Below, in pieces: positions 36,896-46,060 of a stretch of 64,000 bases of DNA. The translations under genes were made by a program, and so were the position numbers. The notes beneath the pieces are model-generated. The model made no database searches and was not told where the DNA came from. It saw only the letters and a program-made list of their open reading frames with translations. The stretch is from Caulobacter segnis ATCC 21756. Its GTDB lineage: Bacteria; Pseudomonadota; Alphaproteobacteria; Caulobacterales; Caulobacteraceae. Position 1 is the stretch's first letter. Each line of letters opens with the position of its first letter. The DNA is taken from positions 1,612,001-1,676,000 of the forward strand of contig NC_014100.1 in the NCBI RefSeq assembly GCF_000092285.1, read 5' to 3'.

Positions 36896-38404
36896 TTAAA
36901 GCGTCACGCCGGACTTCCAGATCGCGATTTCGCGTTCGCCGTTCAGTTCCGCCTTGGTGGCCTTGCCCGAGGCCGTCTCGACGACCAGGTCCATCAACGC
37001 ATCGGCGGCGTCGTCCATGGAGACGCCCGTCAGCACCTGACCGGCGTCGAAGTCGATCCAGCCGGGCTTTCGCTGGGCGAGGTCCGAGTTGGAGGCGATC
37101 TTCAAGGTCGGCGCTGGGAAACCGAGCGGCGTGCCGCGTCCCGTCGTGAACAGGATCACCGTCGCGCCGGCGGCCGTGAGAGCGGTGGAAGACACCGCGT
37201 CGTTGCCGGGCGCTTCCAGTAGGGTCAGCCCGTGCGGACCGACGCGCTCGCCATAGCGAAGCACCTCGACCAGCGGCGCGCGGCCGCCCTTCTGCACCGC
37301 GCCGAGGGACTTCTCCTCCAGCGTCGTGATGCCGCCGGCGATGTTGCCGTGCGAGGGGTTCTCGTAGATCGGCTGGTTGTTGTCGATGAAGTAGCGCTTG
37401 AAGTCGTCGATCACGCACACCGCTTGGTCGAAGACCTCCCGGCTGGCGGCGCGCGCCAGCAGCACTCCCTCGGCGCCGAACACCTCGGGAATCTCCGTCA
37501 GCACGGGCGTGCCCCCGGCGTCGGCCACCTTGTCGGCGATGCGGCCGACCAGCGGATTGGCGGTGACGCCGGAGAAACCATCCGAGCCGCCGCACTTGAG
37601 GCCCACGACCAGTTCGGACACCGGGATCGGCTCGCGGCGGTCGCGCTCGACGATCTCGACCAAGGCTTCGACAGCGGCGAGGCCATCTTCCAGCTCGTCC
37701 TCGACCATCTGGGTGGTGAAGCTGCGCAGGCGTTCGCGGTCGATCTCCGGCGCGCTCTCCAGCAGCGCCTTCAACTGGTTGTTCTCGCAGCCCAGCCCCA
37801 GCAGCAGGACGCCGCCGGCGTTGGGGTGGCTGGCTAGGGCGGCGATCAGCTTGCGGGTGTGGGCGAGGTCGTCGCCCAGCTGCGAGCATCCGAACGGATG
37901 CGGGAAGGCGAAGACCCCGTCGACCCGGCCGGCGAAGCGCTGGTTGGCCTTTTCGGCGATGCGGCGTGCGGTGTTGGCCACGCACCCGACGGTGCACAGC
38001 ACCCAGATTTCGTTGCGCGTTCCAGCCCGGCCGTTCTTGCGGCGATACCCCTGGAAGGCGCGCGGCGCGACCTCCCGCCGAGGCTCGGGCTCCGCCGGGG
38101 TCCAAACGAACGCCTCGACGCCTTCCAACCGTGTGGCGACGTTATGGATATGGACATGATCGCCTGGGGCGATGTCGGTCAGCGCCCGACCAATTGGCCA
38201 GCCATACTTCAGCACGGACTCGCCGGCCTTGGCGGCGCGGATGGCGATCTTGTGGCCCTTGGGGATGTCCGCCCGCGCGACGACCGTCTTTCCGTGCAGG
38301 CTCAGCGCCTCGCCGCCGGCGATGTCGCGAAGGGTCGTGGCGACATGGTCTCGTGGGTCGACCGGGTGGATCGATTCGCGTTGCGGCTGGAGCGTGTCGG
38401 TCAT
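36896..38404 (-). CDS. uxaA: Altronate dehydratase (UxaA-type)
   Basis: This enzyme dehydrates altronate to 2-keto-3-deoxygluconate. The 502-residue protein joins an N-terminal SAF domain (about 20-100, ADIPKGHKIAIRAAKAGESV) to the C-terminal GD_AH dehydratase domain, with GYRRKNGRAGTRNEIWVL, FPHPFGCSQLGDD, GLGCENNQ, KCGGSDGFSGVTANP and FTTGRGTPLGFPAPTLKIASN. The Cys and His residues fit an iron-dependent centre. An ATG at 38404 is used; the frame continues upstream into the operator region without a good start. An operator, TGGTAACCGGTGTCA, lies 53 bases upstream. Confidence 0.9.
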   Translation of the reverse strand: MTDTLQPQRESIHPVDPRDHVATTLRDIAGGEALSLHGKTVVARADIPKGHKIAIRAAKAGESVLKYGWPIGRALTDIAPGDHVHIHNVATRLEGVEAFVWTPAEPEPRREVAPRAFQGYRRKNGRAGTRNEIWVLCTVGCVANTARRIAEKANQRFAGRVDGVFAFPHPFGCSQLGDDLAHTRKLIAALASHPNAGGVLLLGLGCENNQLKALLESAPEIDRERLRSFTTQMVEDELEDGLAAVEALVEIVERDRREPIPVSELVVGLKCGGSDGFSGVTANPLVGRIADKVADAGGTPVLTEIPEVFGAEGVLLARAASREVFDQAVCVIDDFKRYFIDNNQPIYENPSHGNIAGGITTLEEKSLGAVQKGGRAPLVEVLRYGERVGPHGLTLLEAPGNDAVSSTALTAAGATVILFTTGRGTPLGFPAPTLKIASNSDLAQRKPGWIDFDAGQVLTGVSMDDAADALMDLVVETASGKATKAELNGEREIAIWKSGVTL

Positions 38405-38456
38405 CTTGAAGTGTCGCCGTCGGGGCAGGCATCGCCAAAAGAAAAGTTCAGTGACA

Positions 38457-38471
38457 TGGTAACCGGTGTCA
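38457..38471. promoter_or_regulatory. LacI-type operator between uxaA and the lacI-type gene
   Basis: TGGTAACCGGTGTCA is a near-palindrome centred on CCGG, as expected for a LacI-family site. It is the exact reverse complement of the 15-mer in front of uxaC. It stands between the divergent starts of uxaA (38404) and the regulator (38527), so it could control both. Confidence 0.75.
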
Positions 38472-38526
38472 GATTGGCGGCAAGCAGACGTTTCGTCGTA
38501 GGTGGCGATCCCTGCTTCCCTAGAGT

Positions 38527-39636
38527 ATGACAAAAGAAAACAAACAAGCCCTTGGAAACGCCGTGACCGCTTCGAATACGCCCTCCTCGAACCCGGACGA
38601 TAGTGAGACCGGTGTCGAAGGCGGCCGCCGCCGCGCTACGATCAACGACATCGCGCGACTGGCTGGGGTCTCGAAGAAGACCGTCTCGCGCGTCATCAAC
38701 CAGTCTCCCTTCGTGCGCGACGAGACGCGCGAACGGATCGAGGCGGTGATCGCCGAGTGGGGCTACGCGCCGGACCCGCAGGCCCGGGGCCTGGCGTTCC
38801 GCCGGTCGTTCCTGATCGGCATGATCTACGACAACCCCAACCCGCAGTACGTCGTGAACATGCAGCTCGGCTTGCTGGACGGCCTGCGCGGTTCCGGCTT
38901 CGAGCTGGTCGTGCACCCCTGCGATCGCTCCAGCCCGACCTTCCTGGCCGACATCCGCGCCTTCGTGGAGCGGCAGAAGCTGTTTGGCGTGGTGCTGCCG
39001 CCGTCGGTGTCCGAAGACGACCGCGTGGCCAAGCTGCTTAACGAGATCGGCTGCTCGTACATCCGCATCGCCTCGGTCGAGCTGGACAAACCTGAGCACA
39101 TGATCGTCGGTCACGACCGGCTGGGCGGCGCTCAGGCCGCGCGACACATCCTGTCCCTGGGGCACAGAAGGATCGCCTTCATTTCCGGTCCCGCCACCTT
39201 CCGATCGTCGCACGAGCGGCGAGGGGGCTTCGAAGACGCCCTGGCCGAGGCTGGCCTGAAGCTTTCGGACGAGGACATCGTCCAGGGGGGATATACCTTC
39301 GAATCCGGCGTGGCCTGCGGCGACGTTCTTCTGGCGCGCAGTCCGCGTCCGACCGCGATCTTCTGCGGCAATGACGAGATGGCCGCGGGCGTGCTGCAGT
39401 CGGCGCGCAAGGCCGGGCTGTCGGTGCCGGGGGATGTGACCGTCGTGGGCTTCGACGACTTCCAGATCGCCCAGGCCGTGTGGCCGCCCCTGACCACGGT
39501 GCGCACGCCCACGCGGGAGATTGGCCGGATGGCCGCCGAGAAGCTGCTGGGCGTCGAGCGCCCGGAGCCGCGCGACCTCACCACGACCGAACCGAGCTTG
39601 GTGGTGCGTGAGTCCTCGGGCCCGGTTCCGGCTTAA
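38527..39636 (+). CDS. LacI-family transcriptional regulator of hexuronate genes
   Basis: This 369-residue repressor has a 36-residue low-complexity N-terminal extension before the helix-turn-helix RRATINDIARLAGVSKKTVS and the hinge region (SPFVRDETRERIEAVIAEWG). The periplasmic-binding-like effector domain follows from about residue 95. The recognition helix VSKKTVSRVIN fits a CG-centred LacI operator. It is divergent from uxaA and upstream of uxaC. The operators at 38457, 39671, 46002 and 46047 are the likely targets, and a uronate or KDG is the likely inducer. The long extension may mean that the true start is a later codon. Confidence 0.9.
   Translation: MTKENKQALGNAVTASNTPSSNPDDSETGVEGGRRRATINDIARLAGVSKKTVSRVINQSPFVRDETRERIEAVIAEWGYAPDPQARGLAFRRSFLIGMIYDNPNPQYVVNMQLGLLDGLRGSGFELVVHPCDRSSPTFLADIRAFVERQKLFGVVLPPSVSEDDRVAKLLNEIGCSYIRIASVELDKPEHMIVGHDRLGGAQAARHILSLGHRRIAFISGPATFRSSHERRGGFEDALAEAGLKLSDEDIVQGGYTFESGVACGDVLLARSPRPTAIFCGNDEMAAGVLQSARKAGLSVPGDVTVVGFDDFQIAQAVWPPLTTVRTPTREIGRMAAEKLLGVERPEPRDLTTTEPSLVVRESSGPVPA
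38604..38617. promoter_or_regulatory. Possible operator inside the regulator's own coding sequence
   Basis: TGAGACCGGTGTCG differs from the perfect palindrome TGACACCGGTGTCA at two of 14 positions. It lies about 80 bases into the regulator gene, 146 bases centre to centre from the operator at 38457, close to 14 turns of DNA. Autoregulation by looping is possible, but the match could also be chance coding sequence. Confidence 0.35.
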
Positions 39637-39670
39637 GCGCTTGGCGCCGCCCGCGGCTTGCATAGGAACA

Positions 39671-39685
39671 TGACACCGGTTACCA
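39671..39685. promoter_or_regulatory. LacI-type operator upstream of uxaC
   Basis: TGACACCGGTTACCA is identical in reverse complement to the site upstream of uxaA. It lies 60 bases before the uxaC start codon in the 108-base gap after the regulator gene, a normal position for repression. Confidence 0.75.
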
Positions 39686-39744
39686 AGCGGGCCGAAGCGG
39701 CTCATCGCGAAGTCGCCGGTCAGACAGGGAGCAGACCTTAAGCC

Positions 39745-41208
39745 ATGCCCAGGCCTCTGAATTTCCATGATGACCGGCTGTTTCCGGCCGACCCTACCAC
39801 GCGGTCCTACGCCCGCGGCCTGTACGGCCTGGTCAAGGACCTGCCGATCATCAGCCCGCACGGCCACACCGACCCCAGCTGGTTCGCGACCAACGCACCG
39901 TTCCAGGACGCGACCGACCTGCTGCTGGCGCCGGACCACTATCTGTTCCGCATGCTCTACAGCCAGGGGATCAGCCTTGACGCCTTGAAGGTACGGTCCA
40001 AGGCCGGCGTCCCCGACACCGATCCGCGCGAGGCCTGGCGGGTGTTCGCCAGCAACTTCCACCTGTTCCGCGGCACGCCCTCGTGGGTGTGGCTGAACCA
40101 CGTGTTCAGCCAGGTCTTTGGCTTCACCGAGTTCCTCGAAGCCTCGAACTCGGACGCGTATTACGACCTGATCACCGAGGCTCTGGCGACCGACGCCTAT
40201 CGCCCGCGGGCCCTGTTCGATCGTTTCAACATCGAGACCCTGGCCACGACCGAGGGGCCGCACGAGAGCCTCGATCACCACAAGGCGATCCGCGAGAGCG
40301 GGTGGGGCGGCCACGTCATCACGGCCTATCGTCCCGACGCGGTCATCGACTTCGAGGATGAGCGTAGCCCGCGCGCCTTCGAACGCTTCGCCGAGGTGTC
40401 CGGCAAGGACGTCTACAGCTGGAAGTCCTATCTCGAGGCGCACCGTCTGCGCCGTCAGGCCTTCATCGAGGCCGGCGCGACCTCGTCCGACCACGGCCAC
40501 CCGACGGCGGCCACCGCCGACCTCAGCGACGTCGAGGCCGAGTCCCTGTTCGCCGATCTGGTGAAGGGCAATGTGACGCGGCAGAAGGCCGAGCTGTTCC
40601 GCGCCCAGATGCTGACCGAGATGGCCAAGATGAGCCTTGAGGACGGGCTCGTGATGCAGATCCATCCCGGCTCGCACCGCAACCACAATGTCGGCCTGCT
40701 GAACTCGCACGGTCGCGATAAGGGCGCCGACATCCCGATGCGCACCGAGTACGTGGATGCGCTGAAGCCGCTGCTGACTCGCCTGGGCAACGATCCGCGC
40801 CTGTCGATCATCCTGTTCACGCTGGACGAGACGACCTACAGCCGCGAGCTGGCCCCGCTGGCCGGCCACTATCCGGTGCTGAAGCTGGGCCCGTCCTGGT
40901 GGTTCCACGACAGCCCGGAAGGCATGATGCGCTTCCGCGAGCAGGTCACCGAGACCGCCGGCTTCTACAACACGGTCGGCTTCAACGACGACACCCGCGC
41001 CTTCCTGTCGATTCCGGCCCGCCACGACGTGGCCCGCCGCGTCGACAGCGCGTTCCTGGGCCGCATGGTCGCCGAGCACCGCATGGACCTCGTCGAGGCC
41101 GAGGAGCTGATCGTCGATCTGACGTACAACCTGCCTAAGAAGGCCTACAAGCTGGACCAGCGTCCGGACTGGGCTCGCCCCGCCGCGCTGCGCGCCGCCG
41201 CCGAATAA
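39745..41208 (+). CDS. uxaC: Glucuronate/galacturonate isomerase
   Basis: Uronate isomerase interconverts D-glucuronate/D-fructuronate and D-galacturonate/D-tagaturonate, the entry step of the pathway. The 487-residue protein of the amidohydrolase superfamily starts MPRPLNFHDDRLFPADP. The metal-binding HxH is in ISPHGHTDPSWFATN. Other family phrases are RALFDRFNIETLATTE, MQIHPGSHRNHN, KLGPSWWFHDSPEGMMRFR and GFNDDTRAFLSIPARHD near the C-terminus. It is followed by kduI after 24 bases. Confidence 0.95.
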   Translation: MPRPLNFHDDRLFPADPTTRSYARGLYGLVKDLPIISPHGHTDPSWFATNAPFQDATDLLLAPDHYLFRMLYSQGISLDALKVRSKAGVPDTDPREAWRVFASNFHLFRGTPSWVWLNHVFSQVFGFTEFLEASNSDAYYDLITEALATDAYRPRALFDRFNIETLATTEGPHESLDHHKAIRESGWGGHVITAYRPDAVIDFEDERSPRAFERFAEVSGKDVYSWKSYLEAHRLRRQAFIEAGATSSDHGHPTAATADLSDVEAESLFADLVKGNVTRQKAELFRAQMLTEMAKMSLEDGLVMQIHPGSHRNHNVGLLNSHGRDKGADIPMRTEYVDALKPLLTRLGNDPRLSIILFTLDETTYSRELAPLAGHYPVLKLGPSWWFHDSPEGMMRFREQVTETAGFYNTVGFNDDTRAFLSIPARHDVARRVDSAFLGRMVAEHRMDLVEAEELIVDLTYNLPKKAYKLDQRPDWARPAALRAAAE

Positions 41209-41232
41209 GAACACCCTTCCGGAGACTTCCTG

Positions 41233-42072
41233 ATGTTCGCCAAGACCTACCACGCCACCCATCCGGACATGATGTTCGCGGTCAGCAACGACGACCTGCG
41301 CGACCGCTACCTGATGCAGGACCTGTTCCAGGACGGCCAGATCGTCCTGACCTACAACCACGCCGAACGCTTCGTCGTCGGCGGCGTCGTGGCCACCAGC
41401 TCGATCAAGCTTCCCGACCAGACCGAGCCCGCCTCGGCCGCCGGCCACCCCTTCCTGGAGCGCCGCGAGCTGGGCGTGATCAATGTCGGCGAGACCACCG
41501 GCAAGATCACCGTCGACGGCGTCGCCTACGAGATCGTTCCGCGTGACGGCCTGTACGTGACCATGGGCGCCAAGGACGTCACCTTCGAAGGCGTCGACGG
41601 CGCCGCGCGCTTCTACCTGGTCAGCCTGCCGGCCCACGCCGCGTTCGAGACCAAGAAGCTGGCCTTCGCCGACGCCATCCCGCTGGAGCGCGGCGCGCTG
41701 GAGACCTCCAACGAGCGCACGATCTACCAGTACATCGTGCCGACCACCTGCAAGTCGGCCCAGCTGCTGCTGGGCATGACGGTGCTGAAGCCGGGCAGCG
41801 TCTGGAACACCATGCCGCCCCACCTGCACGACCGTCGCTCGGAAGCCTATTTCTACTTCGGCCTGGGTGAGAACGACCGGGTCTTCCACTACATGGGCGA
41901 GCCGGACGAGATGCGTCACATCGTGATCGCCAACGAGGAAGCCGTGATGAGCCCGCCGTGGTCGATCCACATGGGCTCGGGCACCGCCAACTACACCTTC
42001 ATCTGGGCGATGGGCGGCGAGAACCTCGACTACACCGACATGAACGTGCTGGACATCTGCCAGCTGAAGTAG
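41233..42072 (+). CDS. kduI: 5-keto-4-deoxyuronate isomerase
   Basis: KduI isomerises 4-deoxy-L-threo-5-hexosulose uronate, the product of pectin and other polyuronide lyases, to 3-deoxy-D-glycero-2,5-hexodiulosonate. The 279-residue cupin protein has the zinc ligands in [15 protein letters not shown] (His197, His199, Glu204) and His246 in [12 protein letters not shown], matching known E. coli KduI ligands within a residue. [17 protein letters not shown] and [21 protein letters not shown] are also typical. CGGAGA lies upstream of the ATG. It belongs to the uxaC unit. Confidence 0.94.
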   Translation: MFAKTYHATHPDMMFAVSNDDLRDRYLMQDLFQDGQIVLTYNHAERFVVGGVVATSSIKLPDQTEPASAAGHPFLERRELGVINVGETTGKITVDGVAYEIVPRDGLYVTMGAKDVTFEGVDGAARFYLVSLPAHAAFETKKLAFADAIPLERGALETSNERTIYQYIVPTTCKSAQLLLGMTVLKPGSVWNTMPPHLHDRRSEAYFYFGLGENDRVFHYMGEPDEMRHIVIANEEAVMSPPWSIHMGSGTANYTFIWAMGGENLDYTDMNVLDICQLK

Positions 42073-42095
42073 GGGTTTCGGCCACCGTGCTCCGG

Positions 42096-42199
42096 TGTCA
42101 TCCCGGCCGGAGCGTAGCGTAGAGCCGGGACCCAGGGGCGGTCGCCTTGCCGCCGGCCCCTGGGTCCCGGATCGACCTTTCAGGTCGTCCGGGATGACA
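42096..42199. repeat. Nested palindromic repeat element between kduI and kduD
   Basis: Outer arms TGTCATCCCGG (42096-42106) and CCGGGATGACA (42189-42199) enclose a perfect 15-bp inner stem (42125-42139 with 42156-42170, core GGGACCCAGGGGC) and a 16-base loop. The form is that of intergenic repeat elements seen across alphaproteobacterial genomes. In RNA it would fold into a long stem that could shield the kduI message end or lower expression of kduD. Confidence 0.7.
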
Positions 42200-42222
42200 G
42201 CTAATTTGAACAGGAACTCGAC

Positions 42223-42978
42223 ATGGCCAATCCGTTCAGCCTCGAAGGCAAGGTCGCGCTCGTCACCGGCGCCAACACCGGGATCGGGCAGGGGATCGCC
42301 ATCGCCCTGGCCGCCGCCGGCGCGGACATCGCCGCCGCGGGCCGCAGCGAACCGACCGAGACGCAAGCCGCCGTCGAGGCGCTGGGCCGCAAGTTCCTGT
42401 CGATCAAGGCCGACTTCGGCTCGACCGAGCCTGTGCAGCGCGTCGTCGACGAGACCGTCGCCACCTTTGGCAAGGTCGACATCCTCGTCAATAACGCCGG
42501 CATCATCCGTCGCGCGGACTCGATCGAGTTCAGCGAGGCCGACTGGGACGCGGTGATGGACACCAACCTGAAGGTCGTCTTCTTCCTGACCCAGGCCTTC
42601 GCCAAGCAGGCCCTGAAGCGGGGGGGCGGCAAGGTCATCAATATCGCCTCGCTGCTGTCGTTCCAGGGCGGCATCCGTGTGCCCTCGTACACGGCCGCCA
42701 AGTCGGGTCTGGCCGGTCTGACCAAGATCCTCGCCAACGAGTGGGCGACCAAGGGGATCAACGTCAACGCCATCGCGCCGGGCTATTTCGACACCAATAA
42801 CACCGAGGCCCTGCGCGCCGACCAGGACCGCAACGCCGCCATCCTGGCGCGCATTCCGGCTGGTCGCTGGGGCCGTCCGGAGGACATCGGCGGCGCCGCC
42901 GTGTTCCTCGCCTCGTCGGCTTCGGACTACGTCCAGGGGATTACTCTGCCCGTGGACGGCGGCTGGCTGGCCCGCTGA
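42223..42978 (+). CDS. kduD: 2-deoxy-D-gluconate 3-dehydrogenase (KduD), short-chain dehydrogenase
   Basis: KduD reduces the KduI product to 2-keto-3-deoxygluconate with NAD(P)H. The 251-residue SDR starts MANPFSLEGKVALVTGANTG, the typical KduD N-terminus, with cofactor motif TGANTGIGQG. NNAG is in DILVNNAGIIRRADS, the catalytic Ser is in IASLLSFQGG and YxxxK is YTAAK. The C-terminus VQGITLPVDGGWLAR is also typical. CAGGAAC precedes the ATG. It is separated from kduI by the palindromic element but is probably still read from uxaC. Confidence 0.93.
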   Translation: MANPFSLEGKVALVTGANTGIGQGIAIALAAAGADIAAAGRSEPTETQAAVEALGRKFLSIKADFGSTEPVQRVVDETVATFGKVDILVNNAGIIRRADSIEFSEADWDAVMDTNLKVVFFLTQAFAKQALKRGGGKVINIASLLSFQGGIRVPSYTAAKSGLAGLTKILANEWATKGINVNAIAPGYFDTNNTEALRADQDRNAAILARIPAGRWGRPEDIGGAAVFLASSASDYVQGITLPVDGGWLAR

Positions 42979-43152
42979 CGAAATAAAAACACGCAATCGG
43001 CCGATGGTAGCGCAACCATCGTGCCGGGTGGGTTTTCTCGCCTGGTGAACAAGGCTAGAGGGCGCCCTTGCGTCAGGCCTCCCCGCCGCGACGCGCCCTC
43101 GAACCTCTTGCCTGCACAGGATCCCAGCGTCCGGGATCCTTGGAGTCCGCGC

Positions 43153-45881
43153 ATGCGCAACCCGGCCCTGTCGATCGAGGTCGATCGTCCGACCAGCCAA
43201 CACGTCCGCAAGAACGCCAATCTGCTGAGCGATCTGCTGGTCGAGGCCATCGCCTATCTGGAAGGCGAGGAGGCGGCCGCTCTGGTGGCCCGGGCGCGCA
43301 GGGTGGCTTCGCACGAGGATGTCGCCAACGGCGACGCGCCGGTGCTGGACCGCCTGTTCTCGGACCTCTCGATCGACGAGGCCGTCTTTCTGGCCCGCGC
43401 CTTCGCCAGCCAATCGCTGCTGGCCAACATCGGCGAGGACGTCGCCGGCCGTCGCCGTCACGCCGAGGCGGACGCCCAGCCAGGCGACGAGCGTCCCCGC
43501 ACCCTGGTCGACGCGGTCAAGCTGCTGAAGCGCCAGGGCAAGACCGACGAGGACCTGGCCAAGACCTTCGCGGCGATGAATGTCGTGCCCGTGCTGACCG
43601 CGCACCCCACCGAGGTGCGCCGCCGCAGCATGGTCGACCGTGAGACCGAGATCTCGCGGTTGATGGCCCTGCGTCGCCACCATCTGCCGCCGGATCTCGA
43701 GGCCGAGATCCGCGAGAGCCTGTTCCGCGAGATCGCCCTGATGTGGCGCACGCGCCTCTACCGGCCCGAGCGGATCACGGTGAAGGACGAGATCCGCAAC
43801 GCGCTCTCGATCGTCCGCACCTCGATCCTGCCGGCGATCATCGACCTCTATGGCGACTGGACCGGCAAGATCGGTCAGCACGGCCACCTCGCGCCGCTGC
43901 TGAAGCTGGGCTCGTGGCTGGGCGGCGACCGCGACGGTCACCCCGGCGTCAATGGCGAAACCCTGAAGCTGGCCTTCGCCTCGCAATCCCGCGTGATCCT
44001 CGACTGGTACGCCGGCGAGGTCCGCAAGTTGTGGTCGAACCTGGCCGTCTCGACGGCCTACACGCCGGTGTCCGAAGAGCTGCTGGCCCTGGCGGCCCAG
44101 ACTCGCGACCCGTCGGTTCACCGCCTCGACGAGCCCTACCGCCTGGCGCTGGAGCTGATCTTCGATCGCCTGACGGCCGTGTCGCAGAAGCTGACCGGCC
44201 AGCCCGTCGCCTTCGCCAACGGCGACACCGACGTCGAGCCCTACGGTCATCCGGACGCCTTCGTCGCGGACCTGTCGGTGATCATCGACAGCCTGGAGCG
44301 CAACGGCGGCGAGCGGCTGGTGGGACTGCGCTGCGCACCCTGGTCGACGTGGTGAAGGCCTGCGGCTTCCACCTGATGAGCCTCGATCTGCGCCAGAACG
44401 CCGACGTCCACGAGCGCACGATCCACGAGCTCTACGAGCGCGCCGGCTCCGGCGTCGCGTATCTGAAGCTCGACGAGGACGCCCGCTGCAAGCTGCTGAT
44501 CGAGGAGCTGTCGCACCAGCGGCCGCTGGTCTCGCCGTTCACGGCCTATAGCGAGGAGACGACCCGGGAGTTGGCGACCATGACCGCCGCCGCCCAGGCG
44601 GTGCGCGACTACGGTCATGGGTGCCTGGGGGCGTACATCATCTCGAAGTCGGCGACGCTGTCCGACATCCTCGAGCCGCTGGTTTTGCTCAAGCAGGTCG
44701 GCCTCGTCTGGGGCGGCGCCGCGCCGCGCGCCTCGGTCAAGGTCGCGCCGCTGTTCGAGACCATCGGCGACCTCGAGAACGGCCCGGCCGTCCTGCGCCA
44801 GTGGCTGGAGCTGCCGCTGGCCCGCTCGATCCTGGGCGACCGGCCGGTGCAGGAGATCATGCTCGGCTACTCCGACAGCAATAAGGACGGGGGGTACGTC
44901 GCCAGCCGGCGCGGCGTCGCGGTCGGGGCCTCGGCCCTGGCCCGCGAGGCCGATCGGATGGGCGTGGGCCTGCAGCTGTTCCACGGCCGCGGCGGCAGCG
45001 TTGGGCGGGGCGGGGGACCGGCCGCCGAGGCCGTGCTGGCCCAGCCGGCCGGCACCGTGCAGGGGCGCATCCGCATGACCGAGCAGGGCGAGATGATCGC
45101 CCGCCGCTTCGGCGACCAGCCCACCGCTCGCCGCAATCTCGATGGCCTGGCCGCCGCCGTGATGATGGCCAGCGATCGTCCGGTCCAGAAGCTGGACCCC
45201 AAGATCGACGCGGCGATGACCGCCCTGGCCGACGCCTCGTTCCACGGCTTCCGCGCCCTGGTGTATGACGACCCGGCCTTCGAGGACTTCTTCTGGTCGG
45301 TCACGCCGATCAGCGAGATCGTCGGCCTCAATATCGGCAGCCGCCCCGCCAGCCGGACCGCCAGCCGCAAGATCGAGGACCTGCGGGCCATTCCGTGGGT
45401 GTTCAGCTGGTCGCAGTCGCGGTTCATGCTGCCGGGCTGGTTCGGCTTCGCCGCGGGCGTCGACCGGGCGGGCCTGTCGGTCGAGCAGCTGCGCGACCTG
45501 GCGGGCAGCTTCGACTTCTTCGCCTCGCTGCTGTCCAATATGGAGCTGGCGCTGGCCCAAAGCCACATGCCGATCGCCTCGCGCTATGTCGAGCTGTCGC
45601 CGGACAAGGACAACGCCCAGCGCATCTTCGCGACCATTCGGCGCGAGCACGAGCGGGCGGCCGAGCTGGCCCTGGCCATTCGCGGCGGGAGCAGCCTGCT
45701 GGACAACCAGCCCGACCTCGCCGAGTCCGTGGCCCTGGCCGGGCGCGTCGTCGATCCGCTGAACCACCTGCAGCTCGAACTGCTGTCACGCCGCCGGGCG
45801 GGGGACCAGAATGAGGAGCTGCGTCTAGCGATCCAGCTGACGGTGGCCGGCATCGCGGCGGGCCTGCGCAACACGGGGTGA
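43153..45881 (+). pseudogene. ppc: Phosphoenolpyruvate carboxylase, interrupted by a -1 frameshift
   Basis: PPC carboxylates PEP to oxaloacetate, refilling the TCA cycle. The first frame runs from MRNPALSIEVDRPTSQHVRK to NGGERLVG and holds the catalytic histidine motif VLTAHPTEVRRRS. At a GGG run (44322-44324) the reading changes and GTALRTLVDVVKACGFHLMS continues in the next frame, through GYSDSNKDGGY, FHGRGGSVGRGGGP and the C-terminal RLAIQLTVAGIAAGLRNTG. One missing G restores a 909-residue enzyme. All catalytic motifs are intact on both sides, so an assembly error is plausible. Confidence 0.85.
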
Positions 45882-46001
45882 TCGGGGCGTTAACGTCGTT
45901 CTTTCACCCCTGCAAAGTCTTTCGTTTTCAAACTCTTGTGCGCTCTCAAATCTGATATCCACCCCGCTTGCGCTCTCCGCGGGTTTCTGTTTATCTGCGC
46001 A

Positions 46002-46015
46002 TGACACCGGTAGCG
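46002..46015. promoter_or_regulatory. Degenerate LacI-type operator upstream of eda
   Basis: TGACACCGGTAGCG keeps the left half and CCGG centre of the operator family but has a weak right half. It is centred 45 bases from the perfect site at 46047. Confidence 0.55.
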
Positions 46016-46046
46016 AAGTGGCCTGGCCAATTCTCTCTCCCTGGAG

Positions 46047-46060
46047 TGACACCGGTGTCA
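46047..46060. promoter_or_regulatory. Perfect palindromic LacI-type operator upstream of eda-kdgK
   Basis: TGACACCGGTGTCA is a perfect 14-bp palindrome and the best form of the operator family in the window. It lies 367 bases before the eda start. It links eda-kdgK to the same regulator as uxaA and uxaC. Confidence 0.8.

Noticed and set aside
38401..44250. A 1949-codon open frame on the minus strand
   Set aside because: It runs antisense through lacI, uxaC, kduI, kduD and ppc. Its sequence is the Arg/Gly/His/Val-rich shadow that GC-rich codon bias creates, with no domain or start signal.
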